Of a DNA stretch of 64,000 nucleotides, positions 17,167 through 27,911 are shown piece after piece. Origin of the DNA: Aromatoleum toluolicum (lineage in GTDB: Bacteria; Pseudomonadota; Gammaproteobacteria; Burkholderiales; Rhodocyclaceae). Positions within the stretch are counted from its first letter, which is position 1, and each line of letters begins with the position of its first letter. The DNA lies in the NCBI RefSeq assembly GCF_012911005.2, contig NZ_WTVS01000023.1, positions 1 to 64,000 on the forward strand, given 5' to 3'. Position numbers and translations under genes: made by a program. The notes under the pieces were generated by a model. It was not told the DNA's origin and did not search any database. It saw only the letters and a program-made list of their open reading frames with translations.

Positions 17167-19155
17167 ATGACCGACAACAACCTTGTACCGCTCTGGACGC
17201 CTTCCGCCGATCGCATCGCCGCCGCCAACGTCACTGCCTTCCGCCTTGCGGCCGAGAAGCGCTGGGGCGTGTCGCTGCCCGACTACGATGCGCTCTACGA
17301 CTGGTCGATTGCCGCGCCCGAACAGTTCTGGGTCAGCGTCTGGGAGGGTGACAAAACCGGTGCTGGCGTGATCGGCGAGCGCGGCGAGCGCGTCTCGGTC
17401 GACGGCGAGCGCATGCCCGGTGCCAAGTGGTTCCCCGACGCGCGCCTCAATTTCGCGAAGAACCTGCTACGTTCGCGCGATGCGAAGGACGCGCTCGTCT
17501 TCTGGGGCGAGGACCACGTGCTGAATCGCATGACTCACGGCGAGCTGTATCGCGCCGTCGCCCACTTCGTCGCCGCGTTGCGCGAGATGGGCGTGCAGAA
17601 GGGCGACCGCGTCGCCGCCTACATGCCGAACATGCCCGAGACGGTGATCGCGATGCTGGCAGCGGCGAGCATCGGTGCGGTGTTCACGTCCGCGTCGCCG
17701 GATTTCGGCGTGCAGGGCGTGGTCGATCGCTTCGGCCAGACGGCGCCCAAGGTGCTGGTTGCCTGCGACGGCTACTTCTACGGCGGCAAGACCATCGACG
17801 TGCTTGGCAAGCTCGGCGACATCGTGCGCCAGTTGCCATCGGTGAAGCATGTGGTTGTCGTGCCCTATGTGCACGCCGAGCACGATCTGAAGGACATTCC
17901 GCACGCGCACATGTGGGCGGAGTTCATCGCGCCGTTCCATTTCGTCGACGACATCGCCTTCGAGCAGCTTCCCTTCGATCATCCGCTCTACATCATGTAC
18001 TCGTCGGGCACGACGGGCGTGCCCAAGTGCATCGTGCATTGCGCGGGCGGGACGTTGCTGCAGCACCTGAAGGAGCATCGCCTGCATGCCGACGTGAAGC
18101 CGGGCGACCGCCTGTTCTACTTCACGACCTGCGGCTGGATGATGTGGAACTGGCTCGTGTCCGGCCTCGCGGCCGGCGCGTCGCTGCTGCTTTATGACGG
18201 CTCGCCGTTCGCGTCCGACAACCAGATCCTCTTCGACTACGCCGACGCCGAGCACATGACGCATTTCGGAACCTCGGCGAAGTTCATCGACGCCGCCGCG
18301 AAGTTCGGCATGAAGCCGCGCGAGACGCACAGCCTCGCCACCGTGCGCGCGATGATGAGCACCGGCAGTCCGCTGATGCCGGAAGGTTTCGACTACGTCT
18401 ACCGCGACATCAAGGCCGACCTGCAACTGTCGTCGATCTCGGGCGGCACCGACATCATCTCGTGTTTCGTGCTCGGCTCGCCGGTGCTGCCGGTGTGGCG
18501 TGGCGAGATTCAGTGCCGCGGGCTGGGCATGGCGGTGGACGTGTGGGACGACGCGGGCCGGCCGTTGCGCGGGGAGAAAGGCGAGCTCGTGTGCACGAAG
18601 CCTTTTCCGGTGATGCCGATCGGCTTCTGGGGCGACGACGACGGGGCCAAGTACCACGCGGCCTACTTCGATCGCTTCCCCAACGTCTGGTGTCACGGCG
18701 ATTTCTGCGAGATCACCGGGCACGGCGGGCTGGTCATCCACGGCCGTTCGGACGCGACCCTGAATCCGGGCGGCGTGCGCATCGGCACCGCCGAGATCTA
18801 CCGTCAGGTCGAGCGCCTGCCGGAAGTGGTCGAGTCGCTCGTGATCGGCCAGGACTGGCCGCCGCAGAATCCGAACGACGTGCGCGTGGTGCTGTTCGTC
18901 AGGCTGCGCGAGGGGCTGACGCTCGACGACGCGCTGGTCGCGCGCATCAGGCAGACGATCCGCGACAACACCACGCCGCGCCACGTGCCGGCCAAGGTGC
19001 TGCAGGTTGCGGACATTCCGCGCACGAAGAGCGGCAAGATCGTCGAACTCGCCGTGCGCAACGTCGTGCATGGCCGGGCGGTGAAGAACCAGGAGGCGCT
19101 CGCGAATCCGGAGGCGCTGGCCTTCTTCCGCGACCGGAGCGAGTTGGCGGAGTAG
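17167..19155 (+). CDS. aacS: Acetoacetate-CoA ligase
   Basis: A 662-residue ANL-superfamily enzyme that forms acetoacetyl-CoA from acetoacetate, ATP and CoA. It has the AMP-binding loop [17 protein letters not shown] and the C-terminal catalytic lysine segment [16 protein letters not shown]. The N-terminal [16 protein letters not shown] and the overall length match acetoacetyl-CoA synthetases rather than acetyl-CoA synthetases. GGAG lies eight bases before the ATG; an in-frame ATG at 17155 is less likely. It closes the aromatic-type operon, consistent with a pathway ending in acetoacetate. Confidence 0.9.
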   Translation: MTDNNLVPLWTPSADRIAAANVTAFRLAAEKRWGVSLPDYDALYDWSIAAPEQFWVSVWEGDKTGAGVIGERGERVSVDGERMPGAKWFPDARLNFAKNLLRSRDAKDALVFWGEDHVLNRMTHGELYRAVAHFVAALREMGVQKGDRVAAYMPNMPETVIAMLAAASIGAVFTSASPDFGVQGVVDRFGQTAPKVLVACDGYFYGGKTIDVLGKLGDIVRQLPSVKHVVVVPYVHAEHDLKDIPHAHMWAEFIAPFHFVDDIAFEQLPFDHPLYIMYSSGTTGVPKCIVHCAGGTLLQHLKEHRLHADVKPGDRLFYFTTCGWMMWNWLVSGLAAGASLLLYDGSPFASDNQILFDYADAEHMTHFGTSAKFIDAAAKFGMKPRETHSLATVRAMMSTGSPLMPEGFDYVYRDIKADLQLSSISGGTDIISCFVLGSPVLPVWRGEIQCRGLGMAVDVWDDAGRPLRGEKGELVCTKPFPVMPIGFWGDDDGAKYHAAYFDRFPNVWCHGDFCEITGHGGLVIHGRSDATLNPGGVRIGTAEIYRQVERLPEVVESLVIGQDWPPQNPNDVRVVLFVRLREGLTLDDALVARIRQTIRDNTTPRHVPAKVLQVADIPRTKSGKIVELAVRNVVHGRAVKNQEALANPEALAFFRDRSELAE

Positions 19156-19164
19156 GCAGTTGGC

Positions 19165-19183
19165 GGCGGGATTTCATCCCGCC
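19165..19183. terminator. Hairpin between convergent genes
   Basis: GGCGGGA-TTTCA-TCCCGCC is a perfect seven-base-pair stem between the stops of the CoA ligase gene and the convergent glucokinase gene. It probably ends transcription from both sides. Confidence 0.6.
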
Positions 19184-19196
19184 TCTGCGGCCTCGC

Positions 19197-20198
19197 TCAG
19201 GTCCCCTGGCGAGGCGTGCCCGCACCGGCCGCGCGCTCGAGCGCACGCGCGGCCCCGGTCAGGCCGGGGTAGGGGGCGTGGATGACCCAGGTCGGGATCT
19301 GCGCGAGGTAGTCGCTGAAGCGCCCCTTCTGTTCGAAGCGTTGGCGGAAGCGCGAGCGCGCGAAGTAGGCGCCCAGCTTCGGCACGATGCCGCCGCCGAT
19401 GTAGATTCCGCCGCGAGCGCCGAGCGTCAGCGCGAGGTCCGCCGCGACGGTGCCGAGCAGCGCGCAGAACGTGTCCACAGCGCTCGCGCACAGCGCTGAG
19501 CTGCCGTCGAGCGCACGCTGGCTAATCTCGGCTGCCGACAGCGCGGACGCGGGCTGGCCCGTGACGGCGGCTTCGGCTTCGTACAACGTGACCAGGCCCG
19601 GGCCAGACAGCACGCGCTCGGCGGAGACGTGCGGATGCCGCTCCGCGAGCCAGGCGATGATCGCAGCCTCGTGCGCATCGGAGGCGGCGAGCGTCACGTG
19701 GCCGCCTTCGCCTTCGAGCGGCACGTAATCCCGGCCGCAGGGTACGAGTCCCGATACGCCGAGCCCGGTGCCGGCGCCGAGCAGACCGATGGCGCGTCCG
19801 GCGAGCGGGGCGCCGCCGCCGACCTGTTCGAGTTCGGAATCGCGCAGCGCCGGTAGCGCGAGCGCCAGCGCCGTGAAGTCGTTGATGACCTCCAGGTGGG
19901 CAAGATCGAGCCGGGTCTGCAGATCGTGGATCGAGAAGGCCCAGTGATGGTTCGTCATCTTCACGAAATCGCCGTCGATCGGGTTCGCGATGCCGAAGGC
20001 GCACCAGCGTGGGCGTGGAAGTCCGGCGGTCGCGAGGTAGTGTTCGATCGCCTCGGCCGGGCCGGGAAAATCCGCGCACGGCAGGGTGCGCATCGCTTCC
20101 ATGTCCTGTCCCGGCGCGCGGATCAACGCGAAGCGCGCGTTGGTGCCGCCGATGTCGCCGACGAGGCGGGGGTAGGAATCCGGGTGAGCGGAAAGCAT
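19197..20198 (-). CDS. glk: Glucokinase
   Basis: A 333-residue cytoplasmic glucokinase that phosphorylates glucose with ATP. It has the phosphate-binding loop LVGDIGGTNARFAL, the sugar-binding INDFTALALALP and [14 protein letters not shown], and ends with the [14 protein letters not shown] and FEQKGRFSDYL signatures. The ATG after AAGGAACA is chosen; an upstream start would add 25 non-family residues. It follows zwf by 53 bases on the same strand and should share its promoter. A second glucokinase domain is encoded at 27912-29792. Confidence 0.92.
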   Translation of the reverse strand: MLSAHPDSYPRLVGDIGGTNARFALIRAPGQDMEAMRTLPCADFPGPAEAIEHYLATAGLPRPRWCAFGIANPIDGDFVKMTNHHWAFSIHDLQTRLDLAHLEVINDFTALALALPALRDSELEQVGGGAPLAGRAIGLLGAGTGLGVSGLVPCGRDYVPLEGEGGHVTLAASDAHEAAIIAWLAERHPHVSAERVLSGPGLVTLYEAEAAVTGQPASALSAAEISQRALDGSSALCASAVDTFCALLGTVAADLALTLGARGGIYIGGGIVPKLGAYFARSRFRQRFEQKGRFSDYLAQIPTWVIHAPYPGLTGAARALERAAGAGTPRQGT

Positions 20199-20251
20199 CG
20201 GGTGTTCCTTGATTCGGTTCGTTGCGGGTGGGGTGGCCTTAGGGATGAGGC

Positions 20252-21712
20252 TCAGATTTCCTCGTGCCAGCACAGACCGTCACGCGAAAGTAGCGCGCTC
20301 GACGCGGACGGCCCCCAGGTGCCCGCGGTGTAGGGCTTGGGTCGCTCGCCGGACTGCTCCCAGCCGGCTAGGATGGGCTCGACCCAGCGCCAGGCGGCTT
20401 CCTGTTCGTCGCGGCGCACGAAGAGCGTCAGGTTGCCGCGCATCACGTCCATCAGCAGGCGCTCGTAGGCTTCCAGCCGGCGGCTGCGGAAGGCTTCGGC
20501 GAAGTCGAGGTTCAGGCGCACGGGGTGCAACTGCATGACGTCGCCGGGCTGCTTGGCGAGGAGGTGCAGGTCGACCGTCTCCTCCGGCTGCATGCGGATC
20601 ACCATGCGGTTGGCGTGCATTGGCGAGGACGGCACGCCGAAGATCGAGTGCGGCACCGAGCGGAAGTTGATGACGATCTCCGCGACCTTCTCCTGCATGC
20701 GCTTGCCGGTGCGCAGGAAGAAGGGCACGCCGGCCCAGCGCCACGTGTTGATCTCGGCCTTCAGCGCGACGAAGGTCTCGGTGCGGCTGTCGGCGGCAAT
20801 GCCGGGTTCTTCGAGGTAGCCTGGCACCGGCTGGCCGCTGCTAGCGCCGGCGCGGTACTGGCCGCGCACGCTGCGGGTTGCGACGTCGCCAAGGGTGAAG
20901 GGACGCAGCGCGCGCAGGATCTTGAGCTTCTCGTCGCGCACGGCGTCGGGGTTGATCGAGGCCGGTGGTTCCATCGCGACGATGCACAGCAACTGCAGCA
21001 GGTGGTTCTGCACCATGTCGCGCATCGCGCCGACGCGGTCGTAGAAGTCGCCGCGCAATTCGACTCCGACCTGTTCGGCGACGGTGATCTGCACGTCGCG
21101 CACCCACTCGCGCCGCCACAGCGGTTCGAACAGCGCATTGCCAAAGCGCAGCGCCAGCAGGTTCTGCACCGGCTCCTTACCGAGATAGTGATCGATGCGG
21201 TAGATCTGCTCTTCGCCGAAATGCCGGCCGACTTCGTCGTTGATCTGTCGCGATGAGGCGAGGTCGTGCCCGAGCGGTTTTTCGAGGACGACGCGGCTGT
21301 CGGGCGCGACGAGGCCGGTGGCGTCGAGGTTCCGGCAGATCGACGAGAACAGGCCGGGTGCGGTGGATAGATAGAAGACGCGCTGGCCGTCGGGACGTTG
21401 GCCCAGGCATTCGGCGAGCGTCGCGAAGCTGTCCGACTGCAGCGCATCGACGCATGCGTAGGCGAGGCGCTCCGCGAAGGTCTCCCAGTGGTCGGCGCGG
21501 AAGTCGCGGCCGAGGAAGCGCTGCGCCTGTTCGCGCGAAAACTCGCGATAGCCGTCGTCGTCGAGGCTGTCGCGCGCAACGCCGATGATGCGCGCCTCGG
21601 GCGCGAGCAAGCCGTCGCCGTGCAGGTGGTACAGGGCGGGCAGGAGCTTGCGCATCGCCAGGTCGCCGGTGCCGCCGACGATGACCAGATCGAGGGGACG
21701 GGGTGTAGACAT
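20252..21712 (-). CDS. zwf: Glucose-6-phosphate 1-dehydrogenase
   Basis: A 486-residue enzyme that oxidises glucose-6-phosphate to 6-phosphogluconolactone with NADP+ and opens the Entner-Doudoroff and pentose phosphate routes. It has the nucleotide fold [19 protein letters not shown], the active-site [13 protein letters not shown] and [13 protein letters not shown]. Length is standard. The zwf-glk pair is predicted to be controlled by a HexR-like operator at 21761-21775. No edd or eda gene is present in this window. Confidence 0.95.
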   Translation of the reverse strand: MSTPRPLDLVIVGGTGDLAMRKLLPALYHLHGDGLLAPEARIIGVARDSLDDDGYREFSREQAQRFLGRDFRADHWETFAERLAYACVDALQSDSFATLAECLGQRPDGQRVFYLSTAPGLFSSICRNLDATGLVAPDSRVVLEKPLGHDLASSRQINDEVGRHFGEEQIYRIDHYLGKEPVQNLLALRFGNALFEPLWRREWVRDVQITVAEQVGVELRGDFYDRVGAMRDMVQNHLLQLLCIVAMEPPASINPDAVRDEKLKILRALRPFTLGDVATRSVRGQYRAGASSGQPVPGYLEEPGIAADSRTETFVALKAEINTWRWAGVPFFLRTGKRMQEKVAEIVINFRSVPHSIFGVPSSPMHANRMVIRMQPEETVDLHLLAKQPGDVMQLHPVRLNLDFAEAFRSRRLEAYERLLMDVMRGNLTLFVRRDEQEAAWRWVEPILAGWEQSGERPKPYTAGTWGPSASSALLSRDGLCWHEEI

Positions 21713-21756
21713 GAAGACCTCTTCGCAGTATCCGCCGGAAAGGCGTCTTTCGACTT

Positions 21757-21785
21757 ATGATGTAATGGAACTACAAAAAACGCAA
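21757..21785 (-). promoter_or_regulatory. zwf promoter with HexR-like operator in the spacer
   Basis: On the minus strand, TTGCGT (21785-21780), a 17-base spacer and CATCAT (21762-21757) form a promoter. The palindrome TGTAATGGAACTACA at 21761-21775 fits the HexR form TGTARTWWWWYTACA apart from the middle bases. It lies across the spacer and -10, so binding would block polymerase. Confidence 0.7.
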
Positions 21786-21959
21786 GTAGAAAGATGCGCC
21801 GTGGTGGGAGGGGTTTCTTGGCGGATAGGATGTTGCGAGTGCGTTATGAAAGCTGTTATGGATTGGGTCAAGTCAGTGTAAATAGGCAGTATTGGCATGA
21901 TGCGGTGCAGTACGACGATGGTTGATAAGGCGGAGTTTGTTATCCGGGCACAAAAATGT

Positions 21960-21989
21960 TTGCGTTTCTTGAAGTAGTGGAACTACACT
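21960..21989 (+). promoter_or_regulatory. Glucose ABC operon promoter with HexR-like operator
   Basis: TTGCGT (21960-21965), 18 bases, TACACT (21984-21989). AGTAGTGGAACTACA at 21973-21987 is one base off the HexR consensus and overlaps the -10. It is followed by CTTCG, as at the porin promoter (38411). The substrate-binding protein gene starts about 107 bases downstream. Confidence 0.7.
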
Positions 21990-22096
21990 TCGATTCAGTT
22001 TCAGCCGATATCCCCTGCCGGTGCCGAGCGCACCTGCAGCGGGCGGAAAAAATCAATCGCGCCTCTGGAAGGCCGGGAATTGGAAGGAGATGACAC

Positions 22097-23362
22097 ATGA
22101 AGATTCATACCGGGATCGTCCGCAGCTGCCTGATCGCCGCTTTCGGGGCGGGGCTGACCGTTGCGACGGGCGCCCAGGCCGCCGAGCTCGAAGTGCTGCA
22201 CTGGTGGACGGCGGGCGGCGAGGCCAAGTCGGCGGCCGAGCTGAAGAAGATCCTCGAATCGAAGGGCCACAAGTGGAAGGACTTTGCCGTCGCCGGCGGC
22301 GGCGGCGAGAACGCGATGACCGTGCTGAAGTCGCGCGTGGTGTCGGGCAACCCGCCGGCGGCGGCCCAGATCAAGGGGCCGAGCATCGGGGAGTGGGGTG
22401 CGGAGGGTGTGCTGAGCAATCTTGACGCGGTCGCGAAGGCGGGCGGCTGGGACGGATTGCTCCCGCCGGTCGTTGCCAAGGTCATGAAGCACGACGGGCA
22501 CTACGTCGCGGTGCCGGTGAACGTGCACCGCGTGAACTGGATGTGGGTGAATCCGGAGGTCTTCAAGAAGGCGGGGGCCGAGATCCCCAAAACCTGGGAT
22601 GAATTCCCCGTCGCGGCCGAGAAGATCCAGAAGGCGGGCTTCGTGCCGGTCGCGCACGGCGGTCAGCCTTGGCAGGACTTCACCGTATTCGAATCGATCG
22701 CCTTGGGCGTCGGCGGTACCGACTTCTACCGCAAGGCGCTCGTCGAGCTGGATCAGGCGACGCTGAAGGGCCCGGCGATGGAGAAGGTGTTCACGACCTT
22801 CGCGAGCGTGCGCAAGTACGTCGACAAGGACTCGTCGAACCGTGTCTGGAACCAGGCCACCGGCATGATCATCAACGGCAAGGCGGCGATGCAGTTCATG
22901 GGCGACTGGGCCAAGGGCGAGTTCAGCAGCGCCGGCAAGGTGCCGGGCAAGGACTACGTCTGCGTCGCCGCCCCCGGCAGCGCCGAGGCCTTCACCTTCA
23001 ACATCGACAGCCTCGTGATGTTCGAGCAGTCGTCGGGTGACGTGCGCAAGGGCCAGCAGGACCTCGCCAATGCGGTCATGAGTCCGGCGTTCCAGGAGGT
23101 GTTCAACCTCAACAAGGGCTCGATCCCGGCGCGCATGAACATGAACCTCGACAAGTTCGACGACTGCGCGAAGCTGTCGGCGCGCGACTTCGAGGCGGCC
23201 TCCAAGCGCGGCACGCTGGTGCCCAGCATCGCCCACCAGATGGCCGTGTCGGCGGCGACCGCGGGCGCCATGCAGGACGTTGTAACCCAGTTCTTCAACT
23301 CCCCGAGCATGAAGCCGAAGGACGCGGTCGAGAAGCTTGCCCGGGCCGCGCTCACGAAGTGA
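22097..23362 (+). CDS. gtsA: Glucose/mannose-type ABC substrate-binding protein
   Basis: A 421-residue periplasmic binding protein. A signal peptide ends at about residue 28 (GAQA before AELEVLHWW). The mature N-terminus LEVLHWWTAGGEAKSAAELK, AAAQIKGPSIGEWG and VPVNVHRVNWMWVN match Pseudomonas GtsA-like glucose-binding proteins. It delivers sugar to the two permeases encoded next. AAGGAG precedes the ATG. It is the first gene of the gtsABCD-type operon and has its own HexR-like promoter. Glucose is the most likely ligand; mannose or another hexose is possible. Confidence 0.88.
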   Translation: MKIHTGIVRSCLIAAFGAGLTVATGAQAAELEVLHWWTAGGEAKSAAELKKILESKGHKWKDFAVAGGGGENAMTVLKSRVVSGNPPAAAQIKGPSIGEWGAEGVLSNLDAVAKAGGWDGLLPPVVAKVMKHDGHYVAVPVNVHRVNWMWVNPEVFKKAGAEIPKTWDEFPVAAEKIQKAGFVPVAHGGQPWQDFTVFESIALGVGGTDFYRKALVELDQATLKGPAMEKVFTTFASVRKYVDKDSSNRVWNQATGMIINGKAAMQFMGDWAKGEFSSAGKVPGKDYVCVAAPGSAEAFTFNIDSLVMFEQSSGDVRKGQQDLANAVMSPAFQEVFNLNKGSIPARMNMNLDKFDDCAKLSARDFEAASKRGTLVPSIAHQMAVSAATAGAMQDVVTQFFNSPSMKPKDAVEKLARAALTK

Positions 23363-23471
23363 GCCTCCGCATCACGAAAGCTTCGAGTACGCATCACGAA
23401 CCGGCGGCGCCCGTTAAGGCGCCGACCGGGGACGTCGCCACGCAAGACGGCGACGGACCGAGGAGAAGGGA

Positions 23472-24416
23472 ATGGATCTGACTGCTCAAAGAGTGACTCT
23501 GACGGGAGGCGACGGCGCGGGAGCGGAGGCGAAGCCACGTCTTGCCGATCGCATCGACGCGTGGCTGCCGAAGATCGTGCTGGCGCCGACCTTCGTCTGC
23601 GCGCTGGTCTTCATATACGGCTACATCCTGTGGACGGCGGTGCTGTCGGTAACGCCGTCGCGCATGCTGCCCAAATACGAGTTCGCGGGCCTCGTGCAGT
23701 ACGAGGCGCTGTTCGCGAACGAGCGCTGGTGGCTCGCGCTGAAGAACCTGGCGCTGTTCGGCGGCACCTTCGTGCTGGTGTGCCTCGCCGTCGGGCTGCT
23801 GCTGGCGATTCTGCTCGACCAGAAGATCCGCGGCGAAGGCTTCATCCGCTCGATCTACCTGTACCCGATGGCATTGTCCTTCATCGTCACGGGTACCGCA
23901 TGGCGGTGGATCCTCAACCCCGAGTTGGGGATCGAGCGCCTGCTGCACGACTGGGGTTTCGAGAATGCGCGGTTCGACTGGCTGATCGACCCCGAGATGT
24001 CGATCTACACCGTCGTCGTGGCCGCCGTGTGGCAGTCGTCGGGCTTCGTGATGGCGCTCTTCCTCGCGGGGCTGCGCGGCATCGACGACTCGATCATCAA
24101 GGCGGCGCAGGTCGATGGCGCCTCGATGCCGACGATCTACCGCCGCATCATCATCCCCAGCCTGCGGCCGGTGTTCTTCTCGAGCTTCATGATCCTCACG
24201 CACATCGCGGTCAAGAGCTTCGACCTGGTGATGGCGCTGACCAATGGCGGGCCGGGCTTCGCATCCGACGTGCCGGCGACCTTCATGTACTCCTTCGCCT
24301 TCACCCGCAACCAGATCGGCCTCGGCGCCGCCAGCGCGATGATGATGCTGATGATCGTGGTCGCGGTGATCGTGCCCTTCATGTATTCGGAACTCCGGAG
24401 GCCGCGCCATGGCTGA
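23472..24416 (+). CDS. gtsB: Sugar ABC transporter permease 1
   Basis: A 314-residue inner-membrane permease of the MalF type with six predicted helices; the first lies at about residues 36-58. The EAA-like loop, DSIIKAAQVDGASMPTIYRR, contacts the ATPase. It starts after GGAGAAGGGA. Its end overlaps the start of the next permease by eight bases, which indicates coupled translation. Confidence 0.9.
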   Translation: MDLTAQRVTLTGGDGAGAEAKPRLADRIDAWLPKIVLAPTFVCALVFIYGYILWTAVLSVTPSRMLPKYEFAGLVQYEALFANERWWLALKNLALFGGTFVLVCLAVGLLLAILLDQKIRGEGFIRSIYLYPMALSFIVTGTAWRWILNPELGIERLLHDWGFENARFDWLIDPEMSIYTVVVAAVWQSSGFVMALFLAGLRGIDDSIIKAAQVDGASMPTIYRRIIIPSLRPVFFSSFMILTHIAVKSFDLVMALTNGGPGFASDVPATFMYSFAFTRNQIGLGAASAMMMLMIVVAVIVPFMYSELRRPRHG

Positions 24417-25287
24417 GCTTTTCCAAACCCGCAACACCGGCCACACCATCGGCCGCGTGATCGTGTACGGCCTGCTGGTGCTGGTCTGCTTCTACTACCT
24501 GATGCCGCTCTTCGTGATGGTCACGACCTCGCTGAAGAGCCTCGACGAGATCCGCGCCGGCAACCTGCTGTCGCTGCCGCAGGACCCGAACCTCGATGCC
24601 TGGGGCAAGGCCTGGTCCTCCGCGTGCACCGGCGTGCAGTGCGAGGGCCTCGCCGGCTTCTTCTGGAACTCGGTGTCCTTCGTCGTGCCGGCAGTGCTGA
24701 TCTCGACGCTGATCGGCGCGGTGAACGGCTACGTGCTGACGATGTGGCGTTTCCGCGGCAGCGACCTATTGTTCGGCCTGCTGATGATCGGTTGCTTCAT
24801 CCCCTTCCAGGTCGTGCTGCTGCCGATGGCGCGCACGCTCGGGGCGATGGGCATCGCGAACTCGACGGCGGGTCTCGTCTTCGTCCATGTGGTGTACGGC
24901 CTCGCCTTCACGACGCTGTTCTTCCGCAACTACTACGTGACGATCCCCGACGAACTCGTGAAGGCGGCGAAGATCGACGGTGCGGGCTTCTGGCTGATCT
25001 TCCGCCGCATCATCCTGCCGTTGTCGGCCCCGATCATCGTCGTCAGCATCATCTGGCAATTCACCCAAGTGTGGAACGACTTCCTGTTCGGCGTGGTGTT
25101 CTCGTCCGGCGAGCGCCAGCCGATCACCGTCGCGCTGAACAACCTGGTCAATACCTCGACCGGGGTCAAGGAATACAACGTCGACATGGCCGCGGCGATC
25201 ATCGCCGCATTGCCGACCCTCTTCGTATACGTCGTCGCCGGCAAGTACTTCGTGCGCGGTCTAACCGCCGGTGCCGTCAAGGGCTGA
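24409..25287 (+). CDS. gtsC: Sugar ABC transporter permease 2
   Basis: A 292-residue MalG-type inner-membrane permease with six helices. The first is at about residues 18-40, and the EAA loop is [20 protein letters not shown]. It ends with the family-typical [14 protein letters not shown]. It forms the heterodimeric channel with the preceding gene product. Inserts such as [16 protein letters not shown] occur in the first periplasmic loop. Confidence 0.9.
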   Translation: MAELFQTRNTGHTIGRVIVYGLLVLVCFYYLMPLFVMVTTSLKSLDEIRAGNLLSLPQDPNLDAWGKAWSSACTGVQCEGLAGFFWNSVSFVVPAVLISTLIGAVNGYVLTMWRFRGSDLLFGLLMIGCFIPFQVVLLPMARTLGAMGIANSTAGLVFVHVVYGLAFTTLFFRNYYVTIPDELVKAAKIDGAGFWLIFRRIILPLSAPIIVVSIIWQFTQVWNDFLFGVVFSSGERQPITVALNNLVNTSTGVKEYNVDMAAAIIAALPTLFVYVVAGKYFVRGLTAGAVKG

Positions 25288-25322
25288 AGGCCCTGGTCTT
25301 CAATACAAAGGAGCGAGACAAA

Positions 25323-26435
25323 ATGGGCGCTTTATCCATCCGCGACGTGCGCAAGTCCTACCAGGGCACCGAAATCCTCAAGGGGATCAACCTCGAGATC
25401 GAGAAGGGCGAGCTGCTGATCCTCGTCGGCCCCTCGGGCTGCGGGAAATCGACGCTGCTGTCGATGATCGCCGGCCTCGACACCGTGACCTCGGGCGAGA
25501 TCCGCATCGGCGACCGCGTCGTCAACAACCTCAGCCCCAAGGACCGGGACATCGCGATGGTGTTCCAGTCCTACGCGCTGTATCCGAGCATGACGGTGCG
25601 TGAGAACATCTCCTTCGGCCTGGAGATCCGCAAGGTCGGCAAGGCCGAACAGCAGAAGATCGTCGAACGCGTCGCGCACACGCTGCAGATCGGGCACCTG
25701 CTCGACCGCAAGCCCTCGCAGCTCTCCGGCGGGCAGCGCCAGCGCGTCGCGATGGGGCGGGCGATCGCGCGCGATCCGTCGCTCTTCCTGTTCGACGAGC
25801 CGCTGTCGAACCTCGATGCGAAGCTGCGTGTCGAGATGCGCGTCGAGATCAAGCAGCTGCACCAACGCATGGGCACGACCATCGTCTACGTCACGCACGA
25901 CCAGATCGAGGCGATGACGCTCGGCGACAAGATCGCCGTGATGAAGGCGGGCGAGGTGCAGCAGTTCGGCACGCCGCAGCAGATCTACGACAACCCGGCG
26001 AACCTCTTCGTCGCGGGCTTCATGGGCTCGCCGTCGATGAACTTCATCCCGGCTCGCGTCGAGGCGATGGGCAGCGGCCACGGCGTGCGGCTGGAGAGCG
26101 GGGCGAACACCTACGTCTTCCCAGCGGTGTCGGCGAACGGCAAGCTCAAGTCCTGGGAAGGCAAGGAAGTCGTGTTCGGCATCCGCCCCGAGCAGATCAC
26201 GCACAAGGTCGAATCGGGCCTCGTCGGCGAACACATGGCGACCGCGACGATGCCGATCAGCCTCACCGAGCCGACCGGTCCGGACACGCTGGTGCTGGTG
26301 CCGGTGAACGGGCGCGAGGTCACGTGCCGCGTGCACCCGGCGCATGCGCGTGCGCCGGGTGAGAACATGGACCTTATGTTCGACCTGTCGAAGGCGGTGT
26401 ACTTCGATCCCGCGTCGGAGCTGCGGATCGCGTGA
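25323..26435 (+). CDS. gtsD: Sugar ABC transporter ATPase (UgpC/MalK type)
   Basis: A 370-residue ATPase with Walker [10 protein letters not shown] (near residue 37), signature [15 protein letters not shown], Walker [14 protein letters not shown] and a C-terminal TOBE-like regulatory domain from about residue 240. The ATG follows AAGGAGCGAGACAAA. It drives the GtsBC channel. A second, separate ATPase of the same class is encoded at 48341 with the alpha-glucoside importer, so each importer has its own motor. Confidence 0.9.
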   Translation: MGALSIRDVRKSYQGTEILKGINLEIEKGELLILVGPSGCGKSTLLSMIAGLDTVTSGEIRIGDRVVNNLSPKDRDIAMVFQSYALYPSMTVRENISFGLEIRKVGKAEQQKIVERVAHTLQIGHLLDRKPSQLSGGQRQRVAMGRAIARDPSLFLFDEPLSNLDAKLRVEMRVEIKQLHQRMGTTIVYVTHDQIEAMTLGDKIAVMKAGEVQQFGTPQQIYDNPANLFVAGFMGSPSMNFIPARVEAMGSGHGVRLESGANTYVFPAVSANGKLKSWEGKEVVFGIRPEQITHKVESGLVGEHMATATMPISLTEPTGPDTLVLVPVNGREVTCRVHPAHARAPGENMDLMFDLSKAVYFDPASELRIA

Positions 26436-26488
26436 CGTGGCACGGATCGTAGGGCGGATGCGCCGAAGGCCTCATTTCGCCACTGCGC

Positions 26489-26534
26489 CGCCGAATGGGA
26501 CGGGGCGAACCCCCGGAGGCAGATCCATTCGGCG
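26489..26534. terminator. Hairpin after the glucose ABC operon
   Basis: CGCCGAATGG (26489-26498) pairs with CCATTCGGCG (26525-26534) around a 26-base loop. It lies between the ATPase gene and the convergent oxidoreductase gene. No T-run is seen, so it could be a repeat rather than a terminator. Confidence 0.4.
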
Positions 26535-26601
26535 GGAGGCGCTTCGCTTTTGCCTGCAGCGAAGCGTCGTTCTGGCCGCCGCCAAGATCTCGTTTCCCGC
26601 C

Positions 26602-27675
26602 CTACGATCCGGCATTCCAGTTTTCCCGCTCCGCATCGGTCAGCGGCAGCGGCAGCATGCGCCCCTGTTCCGCTGCGGCGGTCGCGGTCTCGATCACCGC
26701 CATTACCGCGACCGCCTGTGCCGGTGTTACGGGATTGTTCCCGCGACTGTGGATCGCGGCTTCGACTCCGGCGTAGTACGCCGCGTAATCGCCGACCGGA
26801 ACCGCCTCGTCGCAACGGCTGCCGTCGCCGGGGTAGAACGTGCCGGCCAAGGGATCCGAGCCCCAGCCCGGATCGCCGGGGCGCATGCCCGCGAGCAATT
26901 GCGACTCCTGCACGTCGAGTCCGTACTTGACCCAGCTTCCGCCGCGGCCGTGCACCGCAAATCTCGGCATGCCGCCGCCGACCAGCGTCGAGGCGTGCAG
27001 CGTCATCTGCGGACGCCCGTAGTCGAGCTGGATCTGGCACCAGTCGGGTGTCTGCGCGCCTTCGCGCATCCTTCCAAACAGACCTCCGATCCGCTCCGGC
27101 AGGCCGAAAAGCTGCAGGGCCTGGTCGACAAGGTGCGGCCCGAGGTCGTACCACAGGCCGCCACCCGGCACATCCTGCTCGCGCCAACGTTCACGTACGA
27201 GGGGCCGGAAGCGGTCGAAGCGCGATTCGACATGGACGATCTCGCCGAGCTTCCCTTCGGAGACGATCGCCCGCAGCGCGAGAAAATCGCTGTCCCAGCG
27301 CCGGTTCTGGAACACCGACAGCACGCGCCGCTGCCGCTCCGCGAGAGCCGCAAGGTGGCGCGCCTGACCGAGTGTGACGGTGAACGGCTTGTCGACGACG
27401 ACATGCTTGCCGGCCCGCAGCGCGGCTTCGGCCAGCGGTGCATGCGAGTCGTTGGGGCTGGCGATGACGACCAGGTCCACCTCGGGACGGGCCAGCGCGG
27501 CAAGCGGGTCATCGACGACGCTCGCGTCCGGAAGGTCGGCGCGCACCTTGTCGGGCTGACGCGAGGCGACGACCGACAGGCGCAGGCCGGGGGTGGCGCA
27601 CAGCAAGGGCATGTGGATCGTCCGGCCGGCGTAGCCGTAGCCGATCAGTGCGACTTCGATCGGAGAGGACTTCAT
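26602..27675 (-). CDS. Gfo/Idh/MocA family oxidoreductase
   Basis: A 357-residue NAD(P)-dependent dehydrogenase of the glucose-fructose oxidoreductase/inositol dehydrogenase group. It has the N-terminal dinucleotide motif ALIGYGYAGRTIHMP, the lysine motif VVVDKPFTVTLGQA and the C-terminal substrate domain with GGLWYDLGPHLVDQAL. It most resembles YdgJ-like members. The substrate is probably a sugar or polyol, but this cannot be read from sequence. An in-frame ATG four codons upstream (27687) is possible. It lies convergent to the glucose ABC operon and divergent from the glucokinase-regulator fusion. Confidence 0.85.
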   Translation of the reverse strand: MKSSPIEVALIGYGYAGRTIHMPLLCATPGLRLSVVASRQPDKVRADLPDASVVDDPLAALARPEVDLVVIASPNDSHAPLAEAALRAGKHVVVDKPFTVTLGQARHLAALAERQRRVLSVFQNRRWDSDFLALRAIVSEGKLGEIVHVESRFDRFRPLVRERWREQDVPGGGLWYDLGPHLVDQALQLFGLPERIGGLFGRMREGAQTPDWCQIQLDYGRPQMTLHASTLVGGGMPRFAVHGRGGSWVKYGLDVQESQLLAGMRPGDPGWGSDPLAGTFYPGDGSRCDEAVPVGDYAAYYAGVEAAIHSRGNNPVTPAQAVAVMAVIETATAAAEQGRMLPLPLTDAERENWNAGS

Positions 27676-27911
27676 GGAGTGTCTCATTTGATGCAGGCGA
27701 AGGCGGGAAGGCGTGCCGGAGGCTCGAAGATAGGCGATATGACGTTGCCGCGATGCGTCAAAATACCAATTCTTGCGATTTGCGGCGTAACGGGTCGGGC
27801 GCGGGGCGCCGGTCCGACTGAATCGCCGAAAGTCTCCCGGGTCTGGACGGGCGGCGCCACGCCACGCCGCGTCGCGTCGCGTCGCGACTGCACTGGGGTA
27901 ATGGAGTCGAC

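Noticed and set aside
27688-27911. HexR box at the promoter of the glucokinase-HexR fusion
   Set aside because: I searched the region for GTAG/CTAC pairs at the right spacing and saw none.
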